Part shown: piece by piece, positions 53,807 through 62,677 of the stretch
Numbering within the stretch: the first letter of the stretch is position 1
Layout of the letters: each line of letters begins with the position of its first letter
Source of the DNA: Paenibacillus sp. PL2-23
Lineage (GTDB): Bacteria; Bacillota; Bacilli; Paenibacillales; Paenibacillaceae
Direction of reading: 5' to 3'
Assembly (NCBI RefSeq): GCF_040834005.1
Contig: NZ_CP162129.1
Coordinates: 3,310,001-3,374,000 of the forward strand
Length of the DNA stretch: 64,000 nucleotides
Notes under the pieces: generated by a model
The model's database searches: none
Told to the model about the DNA's origin: nothing
Seen by the model: only the letters and a program-made list of their open reading frames with translations
Made by a program: the position numbers and the translations under genes

Positions 53807-55689
53807 TGTGTTTCCCCTCCACCATTGCTCTCTTTAAGCACGACTGACATGACCGACGATTGGCCCTTCCTCACCGCTTTGAACGGCGCGTATCTCCAGG
53901 ATTGGACGATATCGGAGTTCGTAATGACCATAGGTGTGGCCAAGGATTTGGCTTCCTTGCGAACCCGCTGCAGATTGAAGCGGATCAGCAGCTTGCCGGG
54001 AGTGACGTCGTCTCCCTCCTTGACGAAGGCTTCGAAATACGATTTGCCTCCCAGACGGGACGTGTCGATGCCAATATGCAGCAGCACCTCCAGCCCTTCC
54101 GCCGTCTTGATGCCGATGGCGTGCATCGTCGGATAAATATGCATAACCTTCCCCTTAACCGGCGATACAAGCTCTCCCTTCTCCGGGATAAACGCGACGC
54201 CCTGACCCACCAGCTTGCCGGCGAATATGGGATCAGGCACCTCTTCGAGAGGAATCATGCGGCCCTGCATCGGCGAATGGAACAGCACCTGGGCCTGGTC
54301 GCGCCGAATCGCCTTCAGCATCTCCTCGCGAATAAGCTCGGAATAGGTGCCGAACACGACCTGAACATGGCCGCCGCCCAGCCGGATAACCCCCGCCGCG
54401 CCCAGATTGCGAAGCGCGTTAATATCGATAATTTTTTCGTTCGATACCTTCAGTCGGAGACGGGTGATACAGGATTCCATCTGCACAATATTTTGTTTGC
54501 CGCCTATGGCTTGCAGAATGAGCGGCGCCCGATAAGGGATATCCCCGGCCCATTCGTCGAGCTGAGAGCCCTCCTCGCGTCCCGGAGTGGGAATGCGGAA
54601 TCGGCGGATCGCCCACCTGAACAGCAAATAATAGATGATCCCAACCACAATGCCAATCGGAATCAGCAGCCAGCCTCGTGTAGCCAGATGGGCATTCAGA
54701 ATAAAGTCAATGGCGCCTGCCGAGAAAGAGAAGCCGTGCAGGATGCCCAGCTCATATGTAATCCACATGATAAAGCCGGACAGGAGCGCGTGAACGACGT
54801 ACAAATATGGCGCGACGAACAGAAACGCAAATTCGACAGGCTCCGTCACCCCTGTCAGGAACGACGCCAGCGCGGCGTACATAAACGTCTTGCGGATCTT
54901 AGGCTTCAAATCCTCCCGCGCCTCGTGAATAATCGCGAATGCAATGGCGGGCAGCGCGAACATCATGGTGGGATACAGCCCGGCCATAAAGCTGCCGGCG
55001 GTGGGGTCCCCCGCAAAGAAACGCGGCAAATCCCCGTATACGGTATTCCCGGCCTCCGTCTCGAAGCCTCCGATCTGAAACCAGAACACATGGCTGACCA
55101 GATGGTGAAGCCCGAACACAACGAGAATACGATGGATGAAGCCATACAGGAACACGCCGAAGCCGCCGCCGGTAGATACTGTGTCACCCAGTTGTACAAG
55201 CAAGCTTTGCAGAGCGGGAGCAACATTAACCATACCTATGGCGAATATAAGCGAAATACAACTGACGAACAACGGAACAAAACGCGGCCCGCCAAAAAAC
55301 TGAATATATTCCGGAAGCCGCAAATCCTTGAACCGCTCATGGCTGAATCCCGAAAAAATACCGATAATGGCGCCGATCAGAACCGTCGGCTCGATATTGG
55401 GATCGGCGGAGCCCGTAATCCCCTTATAAATAATCATGCCGATCAATGCCGCCATTCCTGCGGCCAAGGCATTGCTCGTTAAGCCAAGCGCGATGCCAAG
55501 CGCGAATATATACGGCAAATAAGCGAATATGATGTCGCTTGCATTCCTCAGATGCTCTGGCATCCCCGGCAGGCCAATCAGCTCCCATGGCAGCTGACTG
55601 ATGCTGAGGAACACGGCCGCTGCGGGCAGCACGATCATCGGCAGCATGAAAGCCCTGCCCAATTGCTGCAGGCTCCCTATGAAAGTCAT
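53803..55689 (-). CDS. ptsG: PTS glucose/N-acetylglucosamine-type transporter, EIICBA
   Basis: Imports and phosphorylates glucose or an amino sugar. 628 residues from MTFIGSLQQLGRAFML (ATG 55689, GAAGGAGG upstream). EIIC membrane domain (about 1-380, GLHHLVSHVFWFQIG, FLTGVTEPVEF), EIIB (about 395-475, Cys in QMESCITRLRL) and EIIA (about 490-620, His in EVLLHIGIDTSRLGG). The EIIC pattern shares features of both PtsG and NagE, so glucose specificity is likely but not certain. Operon with ptsI. Confidence 0.9.
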   Translation of the reverse strand: MTFIGSLQQLGRAFMLPMIVLPAAAVFLSISQLPWELIGLPGMPEHLRNASDIIFAYLPYIFALGIALGLTSNALAAGMAALIGMIIYKGITGSADPNIEPTVLIGAIIGIFSGFSHERFKDLRLPEYIQFFGGPRFVPLFVSCISLIFAIGMVNVAPALQSLLVQLGDTVSTGGGFGVFLYGFIHRILVVFGLHHLVSHVFWFQIGGFETEAGNTVYGDLPRFFAGDPTAGSFMAGLYPTMMFALPAIAFAIIHEAREDLKPKIRKTFMYAALASFLTGVTEPVEFAFLFVAPYLYVVHALLSGFIMWITYELGILHGFSFSAGAIDFILNAHLATRGWLLIPIGIVVGIIYYLLFRWAIRRFRIPTPGREEGSQLDEWAGDIPYRAPLILQAIGGKQNIVQMESCITRLRLKVSNEKIIDINALRNLGAAGVIRLGGGHVQVVFGTYSELIREEMLKAIRRDQAQVLFHSPMQGRMIPLEEVPDPIFAGKLVGQGVAFIPEKGELVSPVKGKVMHIYPTMHAIGIKTAEGLEVLLHIGIDTSRLGGKSYFEAFVKEGDDVTPGKLLIRFNLQRVRKEAKSLATPMVITNSDIVQSWRYAPFKAVRKGQSSVMSVVLKESNGGGETQ

Positions 55690-55754
55690 CGGCTTGCCTC
55701 CTTCGTAAGCGCTATCTTCTGTTTGTTGATTGGATGGGAACAACCTTTATTACG

Positions 55755-55783
55755 ATGTTAAGCGCTGGCTTGCTTTTTGTCAA
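55755..55783 (-). promoter_or_regulatory. Sigma-A promoter of ptsG-ptsI
   Basis: Minus strand TTGACA, 17 bp spacer, TAACAT. The leader to the ATG is only about 60 nt, too short for a GlcT-type antiterminator plus terminator. TAAGCGCT occurs at the -10 (55759-55766) and again at 55706-55713. Confidence 0.8.
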
Positions 55784-55785
55784 AA

Positions 55786-55815
55786 GCCAAAAATAAAAGA
55801 CGGGCCAGTGGCCCG
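55786..55815 (-). terminator. Terminator after the Gln-rich protein gene
   Basis: CGGGCC-ACT-GGCCCG followed by TCTTTTATTTTT on the minus strand. Confidence 0.85.
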
Positions 55816-55848
55816 CCCTGTTGATGATTCTTTCCCTTATGCAAGGGG

Positions 55849-56505
55849 TTATCGGGTGTAAGAAGCGTTCGAGCTGCTCGCTTGCCAACCTACCTTGGAA
55901 ATAACGGGACCTGCTTGATCATAAGCATGCGTCGCGTTATATACAGGGTTCAGTCCTGTGCTGGAATGCGTCTGGGTCATGCCGTATTGGGCATTGGCAT
56001 TTCCTTGGTGCTGGGCCATCGACTGATTAATCATCGACTGATTCGTCATCGATTGATTGTTCATGGCGTTGAACGCAGCCTGCACTGGCTGATAATAAGA
56101 GTGCTGGCCATATTGGCTATGAGATTGAGCCGTGTTTGTGTTCTGGCCCGCTTGATAGCCCGTATGCGCGATAACCGGACCTACGTTGCCGAAGGCTGTC
56201 GCAGGAGAGCTTGCATAGCTTTGTACCGGTTGATGCGAAATGAATGAATGGTTCGTAACGGCCGGTTGCGAATAGGATTGATAGGCGGGTGCAGCATGCT
56301 GGTAGCCCATTTGCGCTTGCGCGCCGTAGCCTGCTGCTTGGTTGCTGACGATCGATCCATTTGTTTGAGTCTGGTTGAACGTCGGCTGGCTCAGCTGGCC
56401 TTGATAATGGGATTGTACTGGCTGAAATTGCGATTGGTTCTGGTTCAGATAGCTCTGTTGCCCGCCTTGAAATGGTTGTACCGGCTGTCCCGAATATTGA
56501 TTCAC
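55849..56505 (-). CDS. Gln/Asn/Ser/Tyr-rich low-complexity protein (possible spore coat protein)
   Basis: 218 residues from GTG 56505 (VNQYSGQPVQPFQ), with GGAGG seven bases upstream. Almost no charged residues or cysteine; rich in Gln, Asn, Ser, Tyr and His. Repeats: GPVIAHTGYQ and GPVISKVGWQ (near 130 and 205), NQSM three times in a row near 160, and several QPVQ units. No family was recognised. The composition recalls spore coat or gamma-SASP-like proteins of Bacillales; that is inference. Terminated just before the ptsG promoter. Confidence 0.75.
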   Translation of the reverse strand: MNQYSGQPVQPFQGGQQSYLNQNQSQFQPVQSHYQGQLSQPTFNQTQTNGSIVSNQAAGYGAQAQMGYQHAAPAYQSYSQPAVTNHSFISHQPVQSYASSPATAFGNVGPVIAHTGYQAGQNTNTAQSHSQYGQHSYYQPVQAAFNAMNNQSMTNQSMINQSMAQHQGNANAQYGMTQTHSSTGLNPVYNATHAYDQAGPVISKVGWQASSSNASYTR

Positions 56506-56642
56506 GTCGTGTCCTCCTTGGGTGTGTGCGTAAGTCTTCAAGCGCTGCTGGCCCAACCGACGCCCGCTTTCTTGCTTGCGTCATTGGTTTGCCTCGCTGA
56601 AGCCTTTCTTATTGTGGAGAATAGACACGAATATTATTACCG

Positions 56643-57077
56643 TCAGGTTTTGGATTTTCCTTGGGGCAGGAGGATGGAGTCCTCCACCTTGATGCAGCGA
56701 TCCATAATGATGTTCATCCCTGCCGCTGAGGCGATATTCGCCGCTTCGTCGTTCGATATGCCTAGCTGAAGCCACAAGGTTTTGGCACCGATGGCAGCCG
56801 CTTCCTCGGCGACAGCTGGCGTATGCTCGCTCCGTCTGAACACATTGACAATGTCTACCGGGACGGGAATATCGCTTAGCTTCGCGTAGCTTTGCTGCCC
56901 CAGAATCGTCTCCGCGTTCGGATTAACAGGAATAATCGTATACCCCTTCTTCTGCATGGCTTCCGATACCATATAGGAAACCCGATCCGGCTTGTCGGAC
57001 AGTCCGACAACCGCAATCGTCTCGCTTGAACGCAGCAGCTCTCTGATCTGCTCTCTATCTGGATTATGAAATGCCAT
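56643..57077 (-). CDS. CoA-binding domain protein (YccU-like)
   Basis: 144-residue Rossmann-fold protein from MAFHNPDREQIRELL (ATG 57077, GAGGGGTG upstream). The CoA-binding motif TIAVVGLSDKPDRVSY and the later DIVNVFRRSEHTP, LWLQLGI and DRCIKVE segments match the CoA_binding_2 family. Members bind CoA or modify thiols; the function is unclear. It lies 36 bp after aroA on the same strand. Confidence 0.88.
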   Translation of the reverse strand: MAFHNPDREQIRELLRSSETIAVVGLSDKPDRVSYMVSEAMQKKGYTIIPVNPNAETILGQQSYAKLSDIPVPVDIVNVFRRSEHTPAVAEEAAAIGAKTLWLQLGISNDEAANIASAAGMNIIMDRCIKVEDSILLPQGKSKT

Positions 57078-57113
57078 AGCCTTCACCCCTCGGTTCATTA
57101 AGATTCAACACTT

Positions 57114-58430
57114 TTAATGAGAAGAGGAATCGCCTTCGCCTTGCACCCATTCCACGTTGGCGCCCAGCGCCTTCAGGTGGTCAAAGTAAATCGGGTACGA
57201 TTTCGCGACATGATGCGCGTCATGAATACGGATCGGCGCTTTGGCGCGCAGTCCCACGACCGTCAGCGCCATAATGACCCGGTGATCATAATGCGCGTCG
57301 ATGTCGACGCCGCCCTCGACGCCTTCCGGACGGCCATGCACGATGATCTCGCTTTGGCGCTCCTCCACGTTCGCTCCCGCCTTGCGCAGCTCATTCAAAT
57401 AGTCGGTAATGCGGTCGCACTCCTTGTAGCGAAGATTCTCTACATTATAGAAACGCGATGTGCCCTCCGCAAACACGGCGGCCGCCACCATCGCCAGAAC
57501 GGCGTCAGTCGCATGGTCCCCGTCGAACTCTACCGCCTTCAGCTTGCCGTTGCCTTGCACGTGCACAACGCCGTTCTCGTGGGTAAGCGGGGCTTCCATC
57601 ATCCGCAGTACATCCACAACCGCGCGTTCGCCCTGCTTGCTGCGCTCCAGCAAACGGTTCACAACGACGTCAGACTCCGTTACAGCGGCAGCGGCGAGAA
57701 TGGCCGCGGAGCCCGGGTAATCGCCTTGTACGTAGTACGTCTTCGCTTCATAACGCTGACGCCCCGGCACTCTGAACCTCATATAATCCTCGTCCGCATG
57801 AATGACGATGCCGGCTTGCTCCAGCACCTCAAGCGTCTGTCCGACGACCACCTTGGACTTCAAGTCGTGAAGCACCTCGATTTCACTGTCCTCGTCGAGG
57901 AGCGGAGTCAAGAACAAGAGCGCGCTCAGGAACTGCGAGCTGATGTTGCCGGACACTTGAATTTTGCCGCCGCGCGGCTGTCCGCCTTGAATGCGAATCG
58001 GGAGCTTGCCTTCATTATGCTCAATTGTAACGCCCATCTTGCCCAGCGACTCAATCAAATCATCATGAGGACGTTTGCCGAGCGAATCCGGGTAACGATT
58101 AATGAAGGTAACGTCCGGGCATAACGACGCCACCGCCATGAGGAAGCGCAGAACGGCGCCCGCATTGCCTACATCCAGCTGCTCTACCGGCTTGGGATTG
58201 CGGCCGAAGCCGGTAATGACGATCTTCTCGTCGTCCTCCTCCACCAATGCCCCCAGATCGCGAATGCAGCGGCGCATAGCGTCGCTGTCTTCACTGTGCG
58301 CGGGAAAATAAATCGTGCTGGTGCCTTCCGCAAGAGCCGCTACCAGCAAATATCTTGTCGTATAGTTCTTCGAGGACAGCGCCTCAATTCTGCCCTTCAG
58401 CCGGGGCGTCGGCGTAACGATTACATCCAT
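57114..58430 (-). CDS. aroA: 3-phosphoshikimate 1-carboxyvinyltransferase (EPSP synthase)
   Basis: Sixth step of the shikimate pathway. 438 residues from MDVIVTPTPRLKGRIE (ATG 58430); AAGGAG is about 13 bases upstream. Motifs: LDVGNAGAVLRFLMA (normally GNAGT), PDSLGKRPHDDLI, ISSQFLSALLF, GDYPGSAAILA and the C-terminal DAVLAMVAA and NLRYKECDRI. The Ala in GNAGA and the DYPG loop suggest a class II-type, possibly glyphosate-tolerant, enzyme; this is a pattern-level inference. Follows aroK by 22 bp. Confidence 0.93.
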   Translation of the reverse strand: MDVIVTPTPRLKGRIEALSSKNYTTRYLLVAALAEGTSTIYFPAHSEDSDAMRRCIRDLGALVEEDDEKIVITGFGRNPKPVEQLDVGNAGAVLRFLMAVASLCPDVTFINRYPDSLGKRPHDDLIESLGKMGVTIEHNEGKLPIRIQGGQPRGGKIQVSGNISSQFLSALLFLTPLLDEDSEIEVLHDLKSKVVVGQTLEVLEQAGIVIHADEDYMRFRVPGRQRYEAKTYYVQGDYPGSAAILAAAAVTESDVVVNRLLERSKQGERAVVDVLRMMEAPLTHENGVVHVQGNGKLKAVEFDGDHATDAVLAMVAAAVFAEGTSRFYNVENLRYKECDRITDYLNELRKAGANVEERQSEIIVHGRPEGVEGGVDIDAHYDHRVIMALTVVGLRAKAPIRIHDAHHVAKSYPIYFDHLKALGANVEWVQGEGDSSSH

Positions 58431-58452
58431 GTCTCGATTATGTCTCCTTCTA

Positions 58453-58989
58453 TTATGAATTGGAATGATGAAGCTTCCATTGATTGATGATGATCGTTGC
58501 AACCTCTTCCACAGACAGCTCTGTTGTGTCGATCGTCAGATGAGCAAAGTCATAAATGCCTTGCCGCTGCTTCAGCAGCGTGCGCACTCGGCTCTCCACA
58601 TCCCCTTGGAGCAGTGGTCTGGCCGTATCGGACATAACCCTGTCAATAATCTGCTCCGCGCTGCACTGGAGCGATACGACAAAGCCGCCATGCAGCATTG
58701 CATCGCGATTGCCTTCCCTCAGCACGGCTCCCCCGCCTGTGGCAAGCACCATGGGCTCCTTCCGTGCCAGTAGCGCTGTCAGCACCCGACTCTCAATGTC
58801 ACGGAACGCTTCCTCGCCGTCGCTCTGGAAGATGGACGAGATGGTCCGGCCTTCCGCGCGTTCAATTTCTTCATCCGCGTCCACTCTGGCATATCCCAGC
58901 CGTTCCGACAGCAGCCGGCTGACACTGGATTTGCCCGTGCCCATAAAGCCGATTAAGACCAATTTGTCGCGTATTGCTTGTGAATCCAT
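58453..58989 (-). CDS. aroK: Shikimate kinase
   Basis: Phosphorylates shikimate, the step before AroA. 178 residues: P-loop GFMGTGKSSVS, substrate Asp in VDADEEIE, Arg in EEAFRDIES, the ATGGGAVL triple-Gly motif and the lid region TARPLLQGD. AAGGAAGG precedes the ATG. Heads an aroK-aroA-(CoA-binding) unit. Confidence 0.95.
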   Translation of the reverse strand: MDSQAIRDKLVLIGFMGTGKSSVSRLLSERLGYARVDADEEIERAEGRTISSIFQSDGEEAFRDIESRVLTALLARKEPMVLATGGGAVLREGNRDAMLHGGFVVSLQCSAEQIIDRVMSDTARPLLQGDVESRVRTLLKQRQGIYDFAHLTIDTTELSVEEVATIIINQWKLHHSNS

Positions 58990-59149
58990 TGATCAACCTT
59001 CCTTATCTCCCTTATCTTTCGGTAGGGCTTTCATTTCTTCCATATCATATCATATTTTTTTGGAGCGACGGGTATAAAATATCGCAATATGCCGTATGGA
59101 TGTTAATGATGCACGAGAATGCCTATTCCATATAAGGGAGCGACAAGCT

Positions 59150-59455
59150 ATGCCAAGCGAAGCTGCGACACACGCTTTTCATGCTACAGAGCTCAGGATC
59201 AGACAAATACTGGACCCCGACCATCCCCTTTGCCGTGAGGATGTAGTCTGGATGCTGGGGTATATCAAAAAAAAGGTGGCTGACGGGGACCCATCCTTCA
59301 TGGATCTGCCGCAGCCACGCTTGATGCAGAATTTTCTGTACTTTGCCGAAGCGGCGATGGCGCTCATCGTGCGCAGGCACTACTGCGATCAAGAGGCCAG
59401 CCGGCTTCGTCATTTGCTGAGACAAGCCGCTTACGGGCTAATCCCGGAACGGTGA
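59150..59455 (+). CDS. Hypothetical protein (101 aa)
   Basis: The start MPSEAATHAFHATELR at 59150 is chosen because GGGAG lies ten bases upstream; an in-frame ATG at 59096 lacks a ribosome site. The protein is mostly helical with HPLCREDVVWMLGYIKKK and LMQNFLYFAEAAMALIV. No domain was recognised. It ends three bases from the converging gndA stop, with no terminator between. Confidence 0.65.
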   Translation: MPSEAATHAFHATELRIRQILDPDHPLCREDVVWMLGYIKKKVADGDPSFMDLPQPRLMQNFLYFAEAAMALIVRRHYCDQEASRLRHLLRQAAYGLIPER

Positions 59456-59458
59456 AGC

Positions 59459-60871
<1,413 letters not shown>

Positions 60872-60998
60872 CTGGTTTTTTCCATCCTTTGTCTGTAGTT
60901 TTGTACACAATAGCTCTATTCTACTCTTTTCTGCCCCAGATGAAAACTGTTTGCATCCAAAATTGTAACGCCGACGCATTAGATTTATTAACCGATTC

Positions 60999-61049
60999 AA
61001 AAAAACGACCTTACGCCGCGCGGTCCCCGCGCCAAGCATAAGATCGTTT
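60999..61049 (-). terminator. Terminator after the 198-codon unknown gene
   Basis: AACGATCTTATGC pairs with GCGTAAGGTCGTT (two G-U pairs), followed by seven T residues on the minus strand. Confidence 0.85.
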
Positions 61050-61082
61050 CTAATCCCAAGTCCATATGCAATCAATCATTCA

Positions 61083-61679
61083 TTATAGCTCCAGCTGAAG
61101 CATTTCGGACCGAAGTCCCATCAGCCTCTCCTTCGATTTTGTAACCGCTTCCTCATCCTTGGCCTCCAAAGCTTCTTGCAGCACGCAAAGCTCGTAATCC
61201 AGCTCGTAGCGCAGCACCACAGCCCTTTCCTCAGCTCGTTTCGATTGGAACGCTTTGATCATTTCTTCAATGGTGACAAGGGGCTTCTTCTGATAAATAA
61301 TCCGATGTTCCATGCCAGACACCTCCACAAGTCGTATAATCTCGCCGAACATAATGTTCTCAATCACGATTTGACGATCCTTGATCCGCTTCACGACCGC
61401 ATGTCCACGTGTGTCATTAATAAGCTTTTCGAGCAGCTCCGACAATTTTTCATCCTTGATAATATAATCGCCCACAATTTTGTACCGGCTGTTCATACGT
61501 TGGAAATGCAGCTTCACGAGCTTGCGCCCCGTCCGAATCGACACGAGAAACTGTCCCTCCGTCTCGCTCCAATACAAGGAGTACCCTTCCTGAATAAGAT
61601 CACGGATGAGATTTTGGATTTGCCGGCGTTCGAATCGTAGCTCCAAATTGCAATATTCGACTTCATAGCTTTTGTTCAC
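61083..61679 (-). CDS. Conserved-looking hypothetical protein (198 aa)
   Basis: Starts at GTG 61679 with GGAGGG six bases upstream (NKSYEVEYCNLELRFERR). Two halves: an alpha/beta N-terminal part of about 90 residues (YSLYWSETEGQFLVSIRTG, VKLHFQRMNSRYKIVGDYI) and a charged helical C-terminal part, likely coiled coil (about 135-195, rich in Glu/Lys/Arg). No known family or signal peptide was recognised. Single-gene unit ending at a strong terminator. Confidence 0.7.
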   Translation of the reverse strand: MNKSYEVEYCNLELRFERRQIQNLIRDLIQEGYSLYWSETEGQFLVSIRTGRKLVKLHFQRMNSRYKIVGDYIIKDEKLSELLEKLINDTRGHAVVKRIKDRQIVIENIMFGEIIRLVEVSGMEHRIIYQKKPLVTIEEMIKAFQSKRAEERAVVLRYELDYELCVLQEALEAKDEEAVTKSKERLMGLRSEMLQLEL

Positions 61680-61892
61680 GGCAATCCCTCCTTAACTTTA
61701 ATATAAACGCAGTGGGAACTTGGGAAAACAACGAATGCTGGACAGTTGACGAAATAGTCTGAAAATTTGTTCTTATCCATATCTTATACTCCATCTTATG
61801 TTCTGGCAACTTGGATTATTGACTAATTTTCGGAATACTCCGTCCCTTTCTTCATTTTCCCTATGGTTCTGCGCACGAACGCCCATTCTATG

Positions 61893-61907
61893 TTATAATG
61901 ATTATCA
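61893..61907 (+). promoter_or_regulatory. Fur/PerR-like box overlapping the -10 of yktB
   Basis: TTATAATGATTATCA: the left half equals the PerR half-site TTATAAT, the right half the Fur half-site ATTATCA; 14 of 15 match the Fur 7-1-7 consensus TGATAATNATTATCA. It overlaps an extended -10 (TGTTATAAT, 61891-61899), so binding would block transcription. Confidence 0.6.
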
Positions 61908-61950
61908 AATAATAAGACTTCTCAATATAACATAACAAAGGAGCTCCACT

Positions 61951-62607
61951 ATGACAACGAACCTCACATCCCCGGCTCTGGCCGGATTCCAGCAGGCTGA
62001 CTTCGACGTCTTTCAGCTGCAAGGGCTGGAGGAGAGAATGGCTGGCATCGAAGCGCAGATACGGCCCAAATTCCGGGCTATTGGCGAGCGGCTGACAGCC
62101 GAGCTCGCACCGCTCGCGGGCAAGGAGCTGCACCTCCATATTGCCAAACACGCCAGACGTACCGTGAACCCGCCCAAGGATACTTGGCTCGCGATCTGCG
62201 ATAATAAGAGAGGGTACAAGGCACACCCCCACTTCCAGCTTGGACTATTCGACGATCATCTGTTCATCTGGCTCGCCCTCATCTACGAGGTGCCGAACAA
62301 GAAGAGCATCGCCTCCGGCATGCTGGAGCGGCTGGATGAGGTCATCGCGTTGGTGCCGCAGGACTATGTCCTGTCCATGGATCATATGAAAAAGGACAGC
62401 ACGCCGATTCGCGAGCTGGACGAAGACGGCTGGAGAGCCATACTGACCCGGTTCCGTGATGTGCAGAAGGCCGAGCTGCTCATTGGACGTCACGTCGCCG
62501 CGGACGACCCGCTCCTGGGTAACGGCGACGCCTTGCTGGCCTATGCCGCGTCCACGTACGAGTCGCTTATGCCTCTGTATCGTATGGCTTGCGGCAGCAG
62601 CCAATAA
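61951..62607 (+). CDS. yktB: DUF1054 / UPF0637 family protein (YktB)
   Basis: 218 residues, AAAGGAG eight bases before the ATG. Conserved pattern: FDVFQLQGLEERM, LHLHIAKHARRTVNPPKDTW, PHFQLGLFDDHLFIW and the PNKKSIA segment. The structure of the family is known but no function is established. A Fur/PerR-like box overlaps its promoter, hinting at metal or peroxide control. A hairpin terminator follows. Confidence 0.9.
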   Translation: MTTNLTSPALAGFQQADFDVFQLQGLEERMAGIEAQIRPKFRAIGERLTAELAPLAGKELHLHIAKHARRTVNPPKDTWLAICDNKRGYKAHPHFQLGLFDDHLFIWLALIYEVPNKKSIASGMLERLDEVIALVPQDYVLSMDHMKKDSTPIRELDEDGWRAILTRFRDVQKAELLIGRHVAADDPLLGNGDALLAYAASTYESLMPLYRMACGSSQ

Positions 62608-62614
62608 ATAGACG

Positions 62615-62659
62615 CAAGGCCTTCCGGAGGGATTGCTTATCCCCCGGAAGGCCTTGTTC
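62615..62659 (+). terminator. Hairpin terminator after yktB
   Basis: CAAGGCCTTCCGG and CCGGAAGGCCTTG arms, with a weak T-rich tail (TTCTGCTTT). Confidence 0.7.
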
Positions 62660-62677
62660 TGCTTTAGCAGCTAGGAA

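Noticed and set aside
53860-55482. 540-codon plus-strand open frame opposite ptsG
   Set aside because: Antisense shadow of the EIICBA gene with no domain and no ribosome site.
55690-55848. RAT/terminator antitermination leader for ptsG
   Set aside because: The predicted transcript leader is only about 60 nt and the one hairpin present belongs to the previous gene.
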